A stretch of DNA of 64,000 nucleotides from a virus: positions 124,001 through 188,000 of the IMG/VR virus record IMGVR_UViG_3300047548_000772; one strand, 5' to 3'. Shown in pieces: positions 8,006 to 17,377 of the stretch. Position numbers and translations under genes: made by a program. How positions within the stretch are numbered: position 1 is the first letter of the stretch; each line of letters begins with the position of its first letter. The notes beneath the pieces are model-generated. The model was given only the letters and a program-made list of their open reading frames with translations. It was not told the origin of the DNA and did not search any database.

Positions 8006-9766
8006 ATGGCAGGTTGGAAAAAGTATTTTAAGATCGCTCCGCAAGACGGATCAATGAGCCCAGTTTCGGGCAATAACTATCGCGGCCCTAACTATGGTAA
8101 GGGCTCTGCTGCTGAAACCGACTTTACGTTCCGCAACTACCGTAGCCATTTACCTGAAGTTTATTCAGGCCACCCTAACCGCATTGAGCGTTACAACCAA
8201 TATGAAAACATGGACGTTGATTCAGAAGTCAACGCTTGTTTGGATATTCTTGCCGAATTTTGTACACAAGTTAGCGAATCAACTAAAACTCCGTTTGATA
8301 TTGATTTCAATGATCAGCCCACGGACCACGAAACTGAAATTATTAAAAAGCAATTACAGCAGTGGACTAAACTTAACAAACTAGATCAACGTATGTTTAA
8401 AATGTTCCGTAATACATTGAAATACGGCGATCAAGTGTTTATACGTGATCCAGAAACATTTGAACTGTACTGGGTCGACATGACTAAAGTTGCTCGAGTT
8501 ATTGTAAACGAATCTGAAGGCAAGCGTCCTGAGCAGTATGTTGTTCGTGATATTAACCCTAACTTTCAAAATTTAAGCATTGCTCCTAAGACAACCAATG
8601 ACTTTTCTGTAAATCCACCTGCCGGCGGCTATGCTGCACCGTATAACTACTCTGCACCAATGACACCAAACCCAAGTGGTACAAGTCGTTTTAGCAAAGC
8701 AATGAACGAAACAACAGTTGATGCAAAACACGTTGTTCATTTGAGCCTAAGTGAAGGTCTTGACTATTACTGGCCATTTGGACAAAGCGTTCTTGAAATG
8801 ATTTACAAAGTTTTCAAGCAAAAAGAACTACTCGAAGACGCTATCCTAATTTACCGTGTACAACGTGCTCCGGAACGCCGCGTATTTTACATCGACGTTG
8901 GTAACATGCCTAGCCACCTTGCTATGCAGTTTGTTGAGCGAGTTAAAAACGAAATTCACCAACGCCGTATTCCTACAAACACAGGCGGCGGACAAAACAT
9001 TATGGATGCTTCGTATAACCCACTAAGCATCAACGAAGATTACTTCTTTCCTCAAACAGCCGAAGGCCGTGGAAGTAAAGTTGAAACACTTCCTGGAGGC
9101 GAAAGTCTAGGTCAAATTGATGACCTTAAGTACTTTAACAATAAGATGTGCCGCGGGCTTAGAATTCCGAGCTCGTACCTACCTACTGGACCGGATGATT
9201 CCGATCGACCGATGAGCGACGGCAGAGTGGGCACCGCTCTTATCCAGGAATATCGTTTCAACCAGTATTGCGAACGCTTACAGCGTCAAGTTGTACAAAA
9301 ACTTAACGACGAGTTTAAGATGTTCTTACGTTGGCGTGGTTTTAACATTGATTCTGGCTTGTTTGATATTACATTTACAGCACCACAGAACTTTGCAAGC
9401 TATCGTCAAGCAGAATTAGATACCACACGTTTAGGTGCGTTTAGTGCTATTGAGCCACTACCTTACTTCTCTAAGCGTTTCTTAATGAAGCGTTATCTAG
9501 GTTTAACCGAAGAAGAAATTACAGAAAACGCCAAGCTCTGGAAAGAAGAACGCGACGAACCAGAAATGGAAACCGAATCAGGACAAGACTTGCGTTCAGT
9601 TGGTATTAGCCCAGCGGACCTTGAATCTGACATTACAGCAGGTCAAGAAATCGCTGCTGATACCGGTATGCCCGAGGGAGATATGGCAGTACCTGGCGCA
9701 CAAGCTACACCAATGGATACCGGTGCACTAGGTGGTGCCGCCCCAGGCGGAATGCCAACAGTTTAA
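8006..9766 (+). CDS. 20: Portal vertex protein gp20
   Basis: 586 residues, about the size of T4 gp20 (524). The N-terminal segment with RNYRSHLPEVYSGHPNRIERY and DVDSEVNACLDILAEF is characteristic of T4-like portals. So are VVHLSLSEGLDYYWPFGQS and LKYFNNKMCRGLRIPSSYLP further on. It forms the dodecameric portal at one capsid vertex, where the terminase docks and the neck attaches. AAGG at 7992 is the likely ribosome site. The Ala/Gly/Pro-rich C-terminal tail is probably disordered. Confidence 0.95.
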   Translation: MAGWKKYFKIAPQDGSMSPVSGNNYRGPNYGKGSAAETDFTFRNYRSHLPEVYSGHPNRIERYNQYENMDVDSEVNACLDILAEFCTQVSESTKTPFDIDFNDQPTDHETEIIKKQLQQWTKLNKLDQRMFKMFRNTLKYGDQVFIRDPETFELYWVDMTKVARVIVNESEGKRPEQYVVRDINPNFQNLSIAPKTTNDFSVNPPAGGYAAPYNYSAPMTPNPSGTSRFSKAMNETTVDAKHVVHLSLSEGLDYYWPFGQSVLEMIYKVFKQKELLEDAILIYRVQRAPERRVFYIDVGNMPSHLAMQFVERVKNEIHQRRIPTNTGGGQNIMDASYNPLSINEDYFFPQTAEGRGSKVETLPGGESLGQIDDLKYFNNKMCRGLRIPSSYLPTGPDDSDRPMSDGRVGTALIQEYRFNQYCERLQRQVVQKLNDEFKMFLRWRGFNIDSGLFDITFTAPQNFASYRQAELDTTRLGAFSAIEPLPYFSKRFLMKRYLGLTEEEITENAKLWKEERDEPEMETESGQDLRSVGISPADLESDITAGQEIAADTGMPEGDMAVPGAQATPMDTGALGGAAPGGMPTV

Positions 9767-9772
9767 TAAATA
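9766..9772 (+). promoter_or_regulatory. Late promoter core ATAAATA, 8 nt before ATG
   Basis: AATAAATAACTATACT precedes the ATG at 9781 with only 8 intervening bases and no Shine-Dalgarno sequence. It closely resembles the extended T4 late element TATAAATACTATT and the site at 54235. Confidence 0.6.
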
Positions 9773-9780
9773 ACTATACT

Positions 9781-9999
9781 ATGATACTACGTGAGTTTTT
9801 TGAACAACAACCCGAAGGTTACCAAGATTTAGCCGATGATAACAGTCAGCCTCAACTTGGCGATACCCGCAAGTCTAAACTCACGTTGCGTCAAATTAAC
9901 AAATTACGCCGCATGAATGATCTGCGTACTGTAGAATATAAACAAAATCTCAAAGATATTAAACGTCAGTACGCACCACCTGCTGCACCGCCGATGTAA
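9781..9999 (+). CDS. Small prohead core-like protein (gp67-like position)
   Basis: 72 residues, highly charged: an acidic start, a basic KSKLTLRQINKLRRM centre and a Pro/Ala-rich end. It sits directly after the portal and before the core/protease/scaffold genes, where T4 carries gene 67. The N-terminus (MILREFFEQQ) resembles the capsid-targeting peptides of T4 internal proteins. Sequence identity to gp67 is not demonstrable by eye, so the assignment rests on size, charge and position. Confidence 0.5.
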   Translation: MILREFFEQQPEGYQDLADDNSQPQLGDTRKSKLTLRQINKLRRMNDLRTVEYKQNLKDIKRQYAPPAAPPM

Positions 10000-10002
10000 T
10001 CG

Positions 10003-10025
10003 AAAATCTAATTATCTTAGATTTT
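10003..10025 (+). terminator. AT-rich stem-loop after the small core gene
   Basis: AAAATCTAA and TTAGATTTT pair perfectly over 9 bp around a 5-nt loop, just after the stop at 9999, and are followed by a T-rich stretch. It is a weak terminator or processing site. Confidence 0.45.
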
Positions 10026-10079
10026 GATTCATTTTCTGGCCATTTTACCCCATAAACCACCCATATTTTTAACTGTAAT

Positions 10080-10086
10080 GTAAATA
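10080..10086 (+). promoter_or_regulatory. Late promoter core variant GTAAATA
   Basis: GTAAATATTTACAG lies 31 nt before the ATG at 10118. It matches the recurrent late -10 core apart from the first base. Confidence 0.35.
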
Positions 10087-10117
10087 TTTACAGAGCCTTT
10101 ACTTGGAGATTTCTCTT

Positions 10118-10972
10118 ATGAACAAATTTGAACAATTAATTGAATTCGTCATTAATGACGAAGAACAAAAAGCTCGTGATCTATTCCACGACATCGTTGT
10201 TGAAAAGTCTCGCTCAATTTACGAAAGCCTAATGGCTGAAGAAGAAGAGCTAGACGAAGCCAAAGATGAAGAAGAATTAGACGAGTCTGAAGAAGAATTA
10301 GACGAATCAGCTGAAGAAGCTGAAGAACTAGATGAAAATCTAGATGGAATGTGCGGCGCTATCGGCGGCGACCAGTCAGACGATCTTATCGACGATGTTG
10401 AAGCCGAAGAAGAAGGCATGAGCTTCGAAGGTGAAGATGATCTAGAAGCTGAGTTTGCTGACGAAGAAGGCGGCGAAGATTTAGAAGATCGTGTTGTTGA
10501 TCTTGAGGACAAGCTAGACGAACTAATGGCAGAATTTGAATCGCTATTAGGCGGCGACGAAGCTGGTGCTGAAGGCGGCGACGACGGTGAAGAATTAGAT
10601 TTTGACAGCGAAGAAGAAGTTGACGCAGAAGACGGTGAAGAAACAGAAATGGACGACACTGAATTTGAAGTTGCCGAAGCACTTGAAGAAGCTGTTACAC
10701 TACAAAAAGCCCCAGCTCCAACAACATCAGAAGAAAGCTTCGTAAACAAGAAGTCAATCAATGATGACAACAGCGGTGCTGCTGGTATGGAAGCAAAGCC
10801 AGTTAAAACATCTGGTGCACAAGAAAACGGTCGTACTGCCCCTAAAGCAGGCGAACTAATTGGTAAGGTACAAAACAGCGTTGGCGGCGATAAGAAATTA
10901 TCACCAGCTACAAAGCCAACTCTAAGCCAAGCCAGTGGTGTAAACACCAAAACTCCTTTCCCAAAGAACTAA
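10118..10972 (+). CDS. Acidic prohead core protein (gp68-like)
   Basis: 284 residues. The start at 10118 (MNKFEQLIEFVINDEEQ) follows GGAG at 10105-10108 and is preferred over an upstream TTG at 10103. The N-terminal 45 residues (EQKARDLFHDIVVEKSRSIYESL) look like a conserved T4-like core-protein module. Residues about 45-200 are extremely Glu/Asp-rich with repeated EELDE units. The C-terminus is Lys/Thr-rich and low complexity. It lies between portal and protease, where T4 has small core genes 67 and 68. The acidic stretch suits a scaffold or internal core protein removed or digested at maturation. Confidence 0.6.
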   Translation: MNKFEQLIEFVINDEEQKARDLFHDIVVEKSRSIYESLMAEEEELDEAKDEEELDESEEELDESAEEAEELDENLDGMCGAIGGDQSDDLIDDVEAEEEGMSFEGEDDLEAEFADEEGGEDLEDRVVDLEDKLDELMAEFESLLGGDEAGAEGGDDGEELDFDSEEEVDAEDGEETEMDDTEFEVAEALEEAVTLQKAPAPTTSEESFVNKKSINDDNSGAAGMEAKPVKTSGAQENGRTAPKAGELIGKVQNSVGGDKKLSPATKPTLSQASGVNTKTPFPKN

Positions 10973-10981
10973 TCAAGTAAA

Positions 10982-11608
10982 ATGGCTCGTTACTTACAAG
11001 AGAACCTTACTTTCGACGCTGCTCGTATCGTTGTAGAAAGCCACGGCGAGGGTAAGGACCTCTATATGAAGGGCATTTGCATCCAAGGTGGTGTCAAGAA
11101 TGCCAACGAGCGTGTGTATCCGGTTAGTGAAATTGAATCTGCAGTTCAAACATTAAACGAACAGATTCATGGTGGATACTCAGTTCTAGGGGAAGTAGAT
11201 CACCCAGATGATTTAAAAATTAATCTAGACCGCGTTAGCCATATGATCACAGAAATGTGGATGGATGGTCCTAACGGTTTTGGTAAATTAAAGATTCTTC
11301 CAACACCAATGGGTCAACTAGTGAAAACTATGTTGGAAAGTGGTGTAAAATTAGGAGTTTCAAGTCGCGGTAGCGGAAACGTTAACGAGGCTAACGGACA
11401 CGTCAGTGACTTTGAAATTGTCACTGTTGATGTAGTTGCCCAACCCAGTGCTCCAAATGCTTATCCTAAAGCAATTTACGAAGGCCTAATGAACATGCGT
11501 TACGGCCATCGTGTTATGGAAATGGCAAAAGATGCTGGACAGGACAACAAGGTACAGAGATATTTGAAGAGCGAAGTAATGAAGCTCATCAAGGATCTCA
11601 AGATCTAA
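10982..11608 (+). CDS. 21: Prohead maturation protease gp21
   Basis: 208 residues, matching T4 gp21 (212). It is a herpesvirus/HK97-type serine protease: GEVDHPD supplies His74, and LGVSSRGSG supplies the Ser (Ser127 or Ser128). It digests the scaffold and trims capsid precursors, typically after Glu in (L/I)xE sites. It sits in the conserved 20-core-21-22-23 order, with gp22 starting 10 nt after its stop. Confidence 0.93.
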   Translation: MARYLQENLTFDAARIVVESHGEGKDLYMKGICIQGGVKNANERVYPVSEIESAVQTLNEQIHGGYSVLGEVDHPDDLKINLDRVSHMITEMWMDGPNGFGKLKILPTPMGQLVKTMLESGVKLGVSSRGSGNVNEANGHVSDFEIVTVDVVAQPSAPNAYPKAIYEGLMNMRYGHRVMEMAKDAGQDNKVQRYLKSEVMKLIKDLKI

Positions 11609-11618
11609 GGAGAACGGC

Positions 11619-12713
11619 ATGCTAGATGCTATTAAACCATTACTAGATAGCGGCTTGATCACAGAAGACGTAAGTCAAGAGCTAAATGAGGCTTGGGAAT
11701 CTAAGTTAAATGAAGCTCGTGAACAAGTTCGTGCAGAACTACGTGAAGAGTTTGCACAACGCTATGAGCATGATAAAACAGTGATGGTGGAAGCCCTAGA
11801 TCGCATGGTAACAGAAGGTCTTGCTGGCCAGTTAGAAGCAGTTGCAGCTGAAAAGAAGCAACTTGCCGAAGACCGTGTCAAGTTCCAGGTTAAGATGAAA
11901 GAAAATGCCCAGAAGTTTAACGACTTTATGGTTTCTAAATTAGCTGAAGAAATTGGCGAGCTACGCAAAGATCGCAAGGCACACAACGAATCAATCGACA
12001 AGCTCGAAAACTTTGTTGTTAAGGCTCTTGCTAGTGAAATCCGTGAGTTTGCAGAAGACAAGAAGGACATGGTAGCAACCAAGGTTCGTCTAGTTAAAGA
12101 AGCTCGTGGTCAACTAGAGGCTCTAAAGTCACGCTTCATCAAGGAGAGTGCCGCTAAAATGAGTCAATCTGTTAGCAAGCATCTAAAGGCTGAACTAAGC
12201 CAACTACATGAAGACATCAAAGTTGCTCGTGAGAACAATTTTGGTCGTCGTATCTTTGAAGCATTCGCAACAGAATTCAACGCTACTCACTTAAATGAGA
12301 ACGCTGTAGTTCGTAGCCTAAAGGCAGCGATTGCACAAAAAGATCAGCAGTTAGCTGAAGCCATCACACTCGGTAAGAAGGCTAAGACCCTTATCGAAAA
12401 CAAGGAACGCGAGATTCGTGTCATCAAAGAGTCAAACCTACGTCAGGCCACTCTAGATGAATTACTAGGCCCTCTAAATGATGAGAAGCGTAGTGTTATG
12501 TCGAATCTGCTCGAAAACGTTCAAACAGCCCGCTTAAAGAACGCTTTCGAAAAATATCTACCAGCAGTTTTAGCTGAGGGTTCAACAAAAGCCAAAAAGG
12601 TAATTGCTGAATCACGCACTGAAGTTACTGGCGATAAATCTGCAAAAGTTGTTGAGACAGAAGATACTAGCGAAAGCAATGTTATCGACCTAAAACGACT
12701 AGCAGGGCTTTAA
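11619..12713 (+). CDS. 22: Major prohead scaffold protein gp22
   Basis: 364 residues, almost wholly charged and helical. The opening MLDAIKPLLDSGLITEDV is typical of gp22 proteins, and long coiled-coil-forming Glu/Lys stretches follow. It forms the internal core around which gp23 assembles and is degraded by gp21. AAGGAGAA precedes the ATG. It lies between the protease and major capsid genes. Confidence 0.9.
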   Translation: MLDAIKPLLDSGLITEDVSQELNEAWESKLNEAREQVRAELREEFAQRYEHDKTVMVEALDRMVTEGLAGQLEAVAAEKKQLAEDRVKFQVKMKENAQKFNDFMVSKLAEEIGELRKDRKAHNESIDKLENFVVKALASEIREFAEDKKDMVATKVRLVKEARGQLEALKSRFIKESAAKMSQSVSKHLKAELSQLHEDIKVARENNFGRRIFEAFATEFNATHLNENAVVRSLKAAIAQKDQQLAEAITLGKKAKTLIENKEREIRVIKESNLRQATLDELLGPLNDEKRSVMSNLLENVQTARLKNAFEKYLPAVLAEGSTKAKKVIAESRTEVTGDKSAKVVETEDTSESNVIDLKRLAGL

Positions 12714-12735
12714 TTTAGTTTACTAAGGAGACATT

Positions 12736-13941
12736 ATGTCACAAGAATTATTAGAGAGCCGTTGGGGTGAGACCAAGGAAGCCCTCCTAGAAGGTTTACA
12801 AGGTGCTCGTCGCAACACAATGAGTGCTGTTTTAGAAAACACTCGTAAGTACCTAAAAGAATCATCAGCTGGTACAACAGTTGCAGGTAACATCGCAACT
12901 CTAAACCGCGTTATTCTTCCAGTTATCCGTCGTGTAATGCCAACCGTTATTGCTAACGAACTAGTTGGTGTTCAGCCAATGACTGGTCCAGTTGGTCAGA
13001 TCCACACATTACGTGTTCGCTACGCTTCAACAATGACTGACACATCAGCTGCTCAGACATCGGTTCAAGCAGGTGAAGAAGCCCTAAGCCCATTCAAGAT
13101 TGCTCAGGCTTACTCATCAGGCGCTCGTGCTGCTGACAACGCTGCAACAACTCAAGATTACTACACTGGTGCTAACACCGCTGCCCTAGAAGGCAACGGC
13201 GGTCGTCAGATCAGCGTACAAATCCTAAAGCAAGCTGTTGAAGCTAAGTCACGTAAGCTACAAGCTCGTTGGACATTTGAAGCTGCTCAAGATGCTCAAT
13301 CAATGCACGGTATTGACATCGAAGCAGAAATCATGGCTGCACTAGCACAAGAAATCACAGCTGAAATCGATCAAGAGATCCTTCTAAGCCTACGTACTCT
13401 TGCTAGCACAGAGTTCACATACAACCAAGCTACAGTATCAGGTACTGCTACATTCGTTGGCGACGAACACGCTGCTCTAGCTGTTCTAGTTAACCGTGTT
13501 GCAAACCTAATTGCTCAGCGTACACGTCGTGGCGCTGGTAACTGGGCTGTTGTATCACCAGCTTCATTAACAGTTCTACAATCAGCAACGACCTCAGCTT
13601 TCGCTCGTACAACAGAAGGCACATTTGAAGCTCCAACAAACACCAAGTTTGTTGGTACATTAAATGGCGCAATGCGTGTATTCTGTGATAGCTACGCTAA
13701 CGACAGCATGCCTGTTCTAGTTGGCTACAAGGGTTCAAGCGAAACAGACGCAGCAGCGTTCTACTGCCCATATATTCCATTAATGAGCAGCGGCGTTGTT
13801 CTAGATCCATCAACATTCGAACCAGTCGTAAGCTTCATGACTCGTTACGGTTATGTTGAACTAACCAACACAGCTAGCAGCTTTGGTAACGCAGCCGATT
13901 ACGTCGGTGAAATTGCCGTTTCGAATCTATCATTTAGCTAA
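12736..13941 (+). CDS. 23: Major capsid protein gp23
   Basis: 401 residues, shorter than T4 gp23 (521) but with the family pattern: an N-terminal helical propeptide, NRVILPVIRRVMPTVIANELVGVQPMTGP, and C-terminal VVSFMTRYGYVELTN. A likely gp21 cleavage site is YLKE/SSAG after Glu42. The strong AAGGAG ribosome site at 12725 fits high expression. A terminator follows directly. No separate vertex gene (gp24) is seen in the window. Confidence 0.96.
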   Translation: MSQELLESRWGETKEALLEGLQGARRNTMSAVLENTRKYLKESSAGTTVAGNIATLNRVILPVIRRVMPTVIANELVGVQPMTGPVGQIHTLRVRYASTMTDTSAAQTSVQAGEEALSPFKIAQAYSSGARAADNAATTQDYYTGANTAALEGNGGRQISVQILKQAVEAKSRKLQARWTFEAAQDAQSMHGIDIEAEIMAALAQEITAEIDQEILLSLRTLASTEFTYNQATVSGTATFVGDEHAALAVLVNRVANLIAQRTRRGAGNWAVVSPASLTVLQSATTSAFARTTEGTFEAPTNTKFVGTLNGAMRVFCDSYANDSMPVLVGYKGSSETDAAAFYCPYIPLMSSGVVLDPSTFEPVVSFMTRYGYVELTNTASSFGNAADYVGEIAVSNLSFS

Positions 13942-13966
13942 TCGAAACAGTTGTTACTACACTTAC

Positions 13967-13990
13967 AAAAACCCGCTTCGGCGGGTTTTT
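13967..13990 (+). terminator. Strong intrinsic terminator after gp23
   Basis: AAAAACCCGC-TTCG-GCGGGTTTTT: a 10-bp stem with UUCG tetraloop followed by T-rich sequence, 25 nt after the capsid stop. It is a classical rho-independent terminator. Confidence 0.92.
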
Positions 13991-14022
13991 GTTTGATTTC
14001 GTGTGTAGGAGAAGTCGCTGCA

Positions 14023-14029
14023 CTAAATA
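14023..14029 (+). promoter_or_regulatory. Late promoter core CTAAATA, 5 nt before ATG
   Basis: CTAAATATTAATATG: the core ends 5 nt before the ATG of the GIY-YIG gene at 14035. No Shine-Dalgarno sequence lies at usable spacing (the AGGAGA at 14008 is about 22 nt away). Confidence 0.5.
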
Positions 14030-14034
14030 TTAAT

Positions 14035-14688
14035 ATGAAATCATATACATATCTTATAAAACATATTCCAACTGGTAAAGTATATTATGGCGTTCGCTTT
14101 GCAAATAAAGTTGATCCAACAGACGATTTGTGGAAGATTTATTTTACTAGCAGTATTGGTGTTAAAAAGTTAATAGAAGAAACCGGCGAAGAAAGTTTTT
14201 TGGTTGAAGTTCGACGAACATTTGATACTAAGGAAGAAGCAGTATTGTGGGAAACAAAAGTTTTGCGTAGATGTAAAGTTTTACAAGATGATCGTTGGTT
14301 AAATGCAAACATTGCGGGATATATTTTTCCTTCTGAAGAAATTAGAAAAAAGATGAGCGTAGCACAACGTAACAGAGTTACGTCTGAAGAAACAAAGAAA
14401 AAACTAAGCGAAGTACAGAAAGGAAGTAAACGTCCGTGGGCTATTCAAAATCTCCCAAAAGATGTTAGTGGCGACAATAACGGAATGTACGGTAAGCAAC
14501 ATTCAGATATAACAAAACAACGTATTAGTAAAGCAAATAAGGGCCGAGATCCGTGGAATAAAGGAAAGACGGGTTTGCAAGTAGCTCATAACAAAGGTAA
14601 GAAGATGAGCGAGGAACAAAAAGCAAAACTGTCGGCTGCTCGTCGAGCATACTGTGAAAGAAGAAAATCGGAAAAAGAACAAGCATGA
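14035..14688 (+). CDS. GIY-YIG homing endonuclease with NUMOD3 motifs
   Basis: 217 residues from the ATG at 14035 (MKSYTYLIKH). The N-terminal domain has the GIY-YIG pattern (TYLIKHIPTGKVYYGVR), a central Glu-rich helix and a C-terminal DNA-binding part with NUMOD3-type units (DNNGMYGKQHS, GRDPWNKGK, KKMSEEQKAKLSAAR). Such free-standing endonucleases spread by cutting alleles that lack them. It sits between the capsid gene's terminator and a small gene, with ATGA overlap to the latter, and carries its own late promoter. The base composition is more A-rich than gp23, as expected for an insertion. Confidence 0.9.
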   Translation: MKSYTYLIKHIPTGKVYYGVRFANKVDPTDDLWKIYFTSSIGVKKLIEETGEESFLVEVRRTFDTKEEAVLWETKVLRRCKVLQDDRWLNANIAGYIFPSEEIRKKMSVAQRNRVTSEETKKKLSEVQKGSKRPWAIQNLPKDVSGDNNGMYGKQHSDITKQRISKANKGRDPWNKGKTGLQVAHNKGKKMSEEQKAKLSAARRAYCERRKSEKEQA

Positions 14689-14864
14689 TTGAACTACATT
14701 TAGAAAACATTAGCAACGAAGAACTTCCTAAGAAGATCTACGAAATACACGAACGTATGCAATATGCTCCACCTAATTTGCGTGGGCAGATGTCAACAAT
14801 CCTACGTGCTTATCAAGCAGAGTTTGCTAATCGTCAACAACAGGAACAAGAATCTAAATCTTAA
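14685..14864 (+). CDS. Small unknown protein, 59 residues
   Basis: ATG at 14685 overlaps the endonuclease stop as ATGA, and the frame ends TAA at 14862-14864. The product is soluble and charged (MIELHLENISNEELPKKIYE start, helical QMSTILRAYQAEFANRQQQ end). Codon usage resembles neighbouring late genes and the frame is fully open. It probably belonged to the transcription unit after gp23 before the endonuclease inserted. It is not recognised. Confidence 0.6.
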   Translation: MIELHLENISNEELPKKIYEIHERMQYAPPNLRGQMSTILRAYQAEFANRQQQEQESKS

Positions 14865-16200
14865 ACAGTTTTAAATGTTGTTTAATGTCACTGACAACCG
14901 TTGTCCAGTCTTTAAAACTTGGTTGTCTGAATAATCTAGCAGTTGGATACCAAGGATTATCGCTACGATTTAACAACCAACGCCAATCTGTTCCGTAAGC
15001 ATTTAACATAATCCATGTAGGTACGCCTAGTGCCCCGGATAAATGTGCTACAGCAGTATCTACACTGATAACCAAGTCTAGGTTACTGACTAATGCCGCA
15101 GTATCGTGGAAATTTTTAAGTTGATCGTTGACAATCAAAACGTTGTGTTGTTTTAGTAAATCTAGTTCTTCAACAGTTGCATCGTGCTGTAAGTTAACGA
15201 ATTGATATTCGGCCGATAATAATGGAACAAGCTGATTCAACGACATGCTTTTGTAGCGGTTAATCCATGTTGCTCTGTTTCCTGTCCATGTGAGACCAAT
15301 TCTCATTTTAGTTTTTGGTCCAAGAGTTTTCTTCCACCATTGAACAGCTTTTTCGTTAGCATTTAAATATTTTATCGGCGCCGGAATTGTTTCTAAGGTA
15401 GTTCTGAATGCACGTGGTAAACTTAATAACGCACAGTGATAATCAAAATTTCCTATGTTTTCGAAGTTATCTGTTACTTTGATACTTGCGTCACCTACAA
15501 ACAAAGGAAACAACTCAGGACGAGTAACTAAAATAATTTTAGCACCTTTGTTTCTGAGATTGATAATGTAACGGCAAAATTGAATAGTATCCCCAAACCC
15601 TTGCTCGGAATATAGTAAAACTGTTTTACCTTCTAATCCGGCATCGATGTCATTGATAGTGATCTCGGGTCTATTAATCTCGGGTTTGAGCCCTTTTTGT
15701 GTGTCGTACTGCCAACGAGATTCGTATAGATCCCATCCAGCAAGAAGATTGCCGCTTAATAAGTGTGCAACAGATTCGTTGAATATAGTTGTAATATTAG
15801 TTGGATCTAATTTTTGAGAAACTTGTAAAAACGGAATAGCAAGTTCGGGCTCGCCCATTTCTCGTAATGTATTGCCATAGTTGCAGTAAGCACTGGCACT
15901 TCTATGATTCTCAATAAATGCCTGCCCATAATCTGCAAGCGCAAGTTCGTATTGATCTAACGCACGATAGCAGTTGCCACGACAAATCAGACTCTCGTGA
16001 GATCCGTTTTTATAGGCATGATCAAACATTTCTAAACCTCGTGCAAAATCGCCGAGTTGATAGCAAGTTAAACCAAGGTTGTGGTATGCACCAATGGTAT
16101 CAGGATGTTCTTGAATAATTTTTTCGAACCCTGCTTTGGCTTCAATGAACTTGCCTTGTTCGTATAATCTGTTAACAGTTGCTAATTCGGTATCAATCAT
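14854..16200 (-). CDS. TPR-repeat glycosyltransferase-like protein
   Basis: 448 residues. Residues 1-150 are tetratricopeptide repeats (AYHNLGLTCYQLGDFARGLEMF, SAYCNYGNTLREMGEPELAI). The rest resembles heptosyltransferase/O-GlcNAc-transferase-type GT-B enzymes, with LYSEQGFGDTIQFCRYI and the nucleotide-site pattern DLVISVDTAVAHLSGALGVPTW. Similar TPR-GT fusions occur in bacteria and large phages. It is convergent with the small gene (11-nt overlap) and divergent from the gene at 16224. It is probably involved in glycosylating a virion protein or host glycan; the acceptor is unknown. Confidence 0.8.
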   Translation of the reverse strand: MIDTELATVNRLYEQGKFIEAKAGFEKIIQEHPDTIGAYHNLGLTCYQLGDFARGLEMFDHAYKNGSHESLICRGNCYRALDQYELALADYGQAFIENHRSASAYCNYGNTLREMGEPELAIPFLQVSQKLDPTNITTIFNESVAHLLSGNLLAGWDLYESRWQYDTQKGLKPEINRPEITINDIDAGLEGKTVLLYSEQGFGDTIQFCRYIINLRNKGAKIILVTRPELFPLFVGDASIKVTDNFENIGNFDYHCALLSLPRAFRTTLETIPAPIKYLNANEKAVQWWKKTLGPKTKMRIGLTWTGNRATWINRYKSMSLNQLVPLLSAEYQFVNLQHDATVEELDLLKQHNVLIVNDQLKNFHDTAALVSNLDLVISVDTAVAHLSGALGVPTWIMLNAYGTDWRWLLNRSDNPWYPTARLFRQPSFKDWTTVVSDIKQHLKLFKI

Positions 16201-16223
16201 ATTTTTTTACTATAAGTAAAGGC

Positions 16224-17291
16224 ATGGAAAGTTTACACTGGCGTTATAATTTTGATCAAGCTCGTTTTGAACTTATTAACAACGATCCAAATCAACACTA
16301 CGAACCACTATTAAAACGTGTATCTATTCCTACATTAGTTATCGACATTAACTTAGTTACGTTGGAAAATTTCCGAGAGTACATAATCAATGTCCTAAAC
16401 CAAGCATCAGTTAATTATATTAATTTTGAACAAGTAATTTTTGAGCACACGCAAGATCCAACTTATGATTATGATAGTAAATGTAATATTTTAAACGACC
16501 TGAGTCAGAGTCTGGGAATCAAGTTTTATTTTGCGCATGTTAGATTTGCAACAACAACTCACTCGCATCTTGAAGAATTAATATACCCTAATCAGATTAT
16601 ATTTCATCGACGCCGTGTTACTCCTTGTTGGACAGATGTAGTAGAAAAACGCTATAAATTTAGTTGTTTAAATAGAAATCCGTCGATTCATAGATTAATA
16701 CTTTACACGTTGCTTAAACAACAAAATTTGCTGGAACATTTTATATACACATTTTATGACAGGTGTCCATACAACGGATTTAAGTATGGTCCAACTCAAT
16801 ACGTAGATTTGTCTAAGTATGTTAACACCGATTTTAAATCTTTATGCTTGTCAAACTTGGCAGATTTTCCTTTGTCTTGGGACAACGAACTTAACGGCGG
16901 CGGCAATGATCATACTATAGGTCATGCTGCATTTCAAGATACGTGGTGTCATATTGTAACAGAAACCTCAATGACTATACCATATGCCAGCGAAAAAACT
17001 TGGAAGCCGATTGCTTCTGGACAACTTTTTCTTATTGCAGCAGCACCGGGAATTTTAAAATGGTTAAAATCTCTAGGGTTTTACGTGTTTGATGTGTCTT
17101 ACGATTCAGAACCAGATTTGTTTAAGCGTTTACAACTGATTGTAGAAATTGTTAAAAACAACGTTGATAACCCAGGCGAATGGTGGAATCAAAACAAAAA
17201 ATATATTGAGCATAACTACTATCAATTTCACAATGGAAATGTAGAGAAAAAGCTGCTCGAACCCATAATTGCTCAATTGAACCATAAATAA
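16224..17291 (+). CDS. Glycosyltransferase-like protein, SEKTxKPxA family member 1
   Basis: 355 residues from the ATG at 16224. The key C-terminal segment is SEKTWKPIASGQLFLIAAAPGILKWLKSLGF, followed by an FDVSYDSEPD loop and an EHNYYQFHN end. The same signature occurs in the proteins at 51053 and 59887. It recalls the (T/S)EKxxxAxxxGxxP region of fucosyltransferase-type (GT10) nucleotide-sugar sites. No signal peptide or membrane segment is visible. It is divergent from the TPR-glycosyltransferase gene across 23 nt, so the two may serve one pathway. The activity is inferred, not shown. Confidence 0.55.
   Translation: MESLHWRYNFDQARFELINNDPNQHYEPLLKRVSIPTLVIDINLVTLENFREYIINVLNQASVNYINFEQVIFEHTQDPTYDYDSKCNILNDLSQSLGIKFYFAHVRFATTTHSHLEELIYPNQIIFHRRRVTPCWTDVVEKRYKFSCLNRNPSIHRLILYTLLKQQNLLEHFIYTFYDRCPYNGFKYGPTQYVDLSKYVNTDFKSLCLSNLADFPLSWDNELNGGGNDHTIGHAAFQDTWCHIVTETSMTIPYASEKTWKPIASGQLFLIAAAPGILKWLKSLGFYVFDVSYDSEPDLFKRLQLIVEIVKNNVDNPGEWWNQNKKYIEHNYYQFHNGNVEKKLLEPIIAQLNHK
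17284..17290 (+). promoter_or_regulatory. Late promoter core ATAAATA
   Basis: CATAAATAAAAAC overlaps the end of the preceding gene, 87 nt upstream of the structural gene at 17378. The 86-nt leader has a small CCAC/GTGG hairpin and an AAGGAG ribosome site. Confidence 0.5.
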
Positions 17292-17377
17292 AAACATACA
17301 ACGCAATTCGGCGTTTTATGCGGAAACCACCGCGTAGTGGCTAGAACCCACATCGGACTTCTGTAAGGAGAAAACAA

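Noticed and set aside
10219-10950. Ser-rich 243-codon minus-strand frame opposite the acidic core protein
   Set aside because: It is a mirror of GAA/GAT-rich codons (TTC/ATC/TCT on the other strand) with no start signal.
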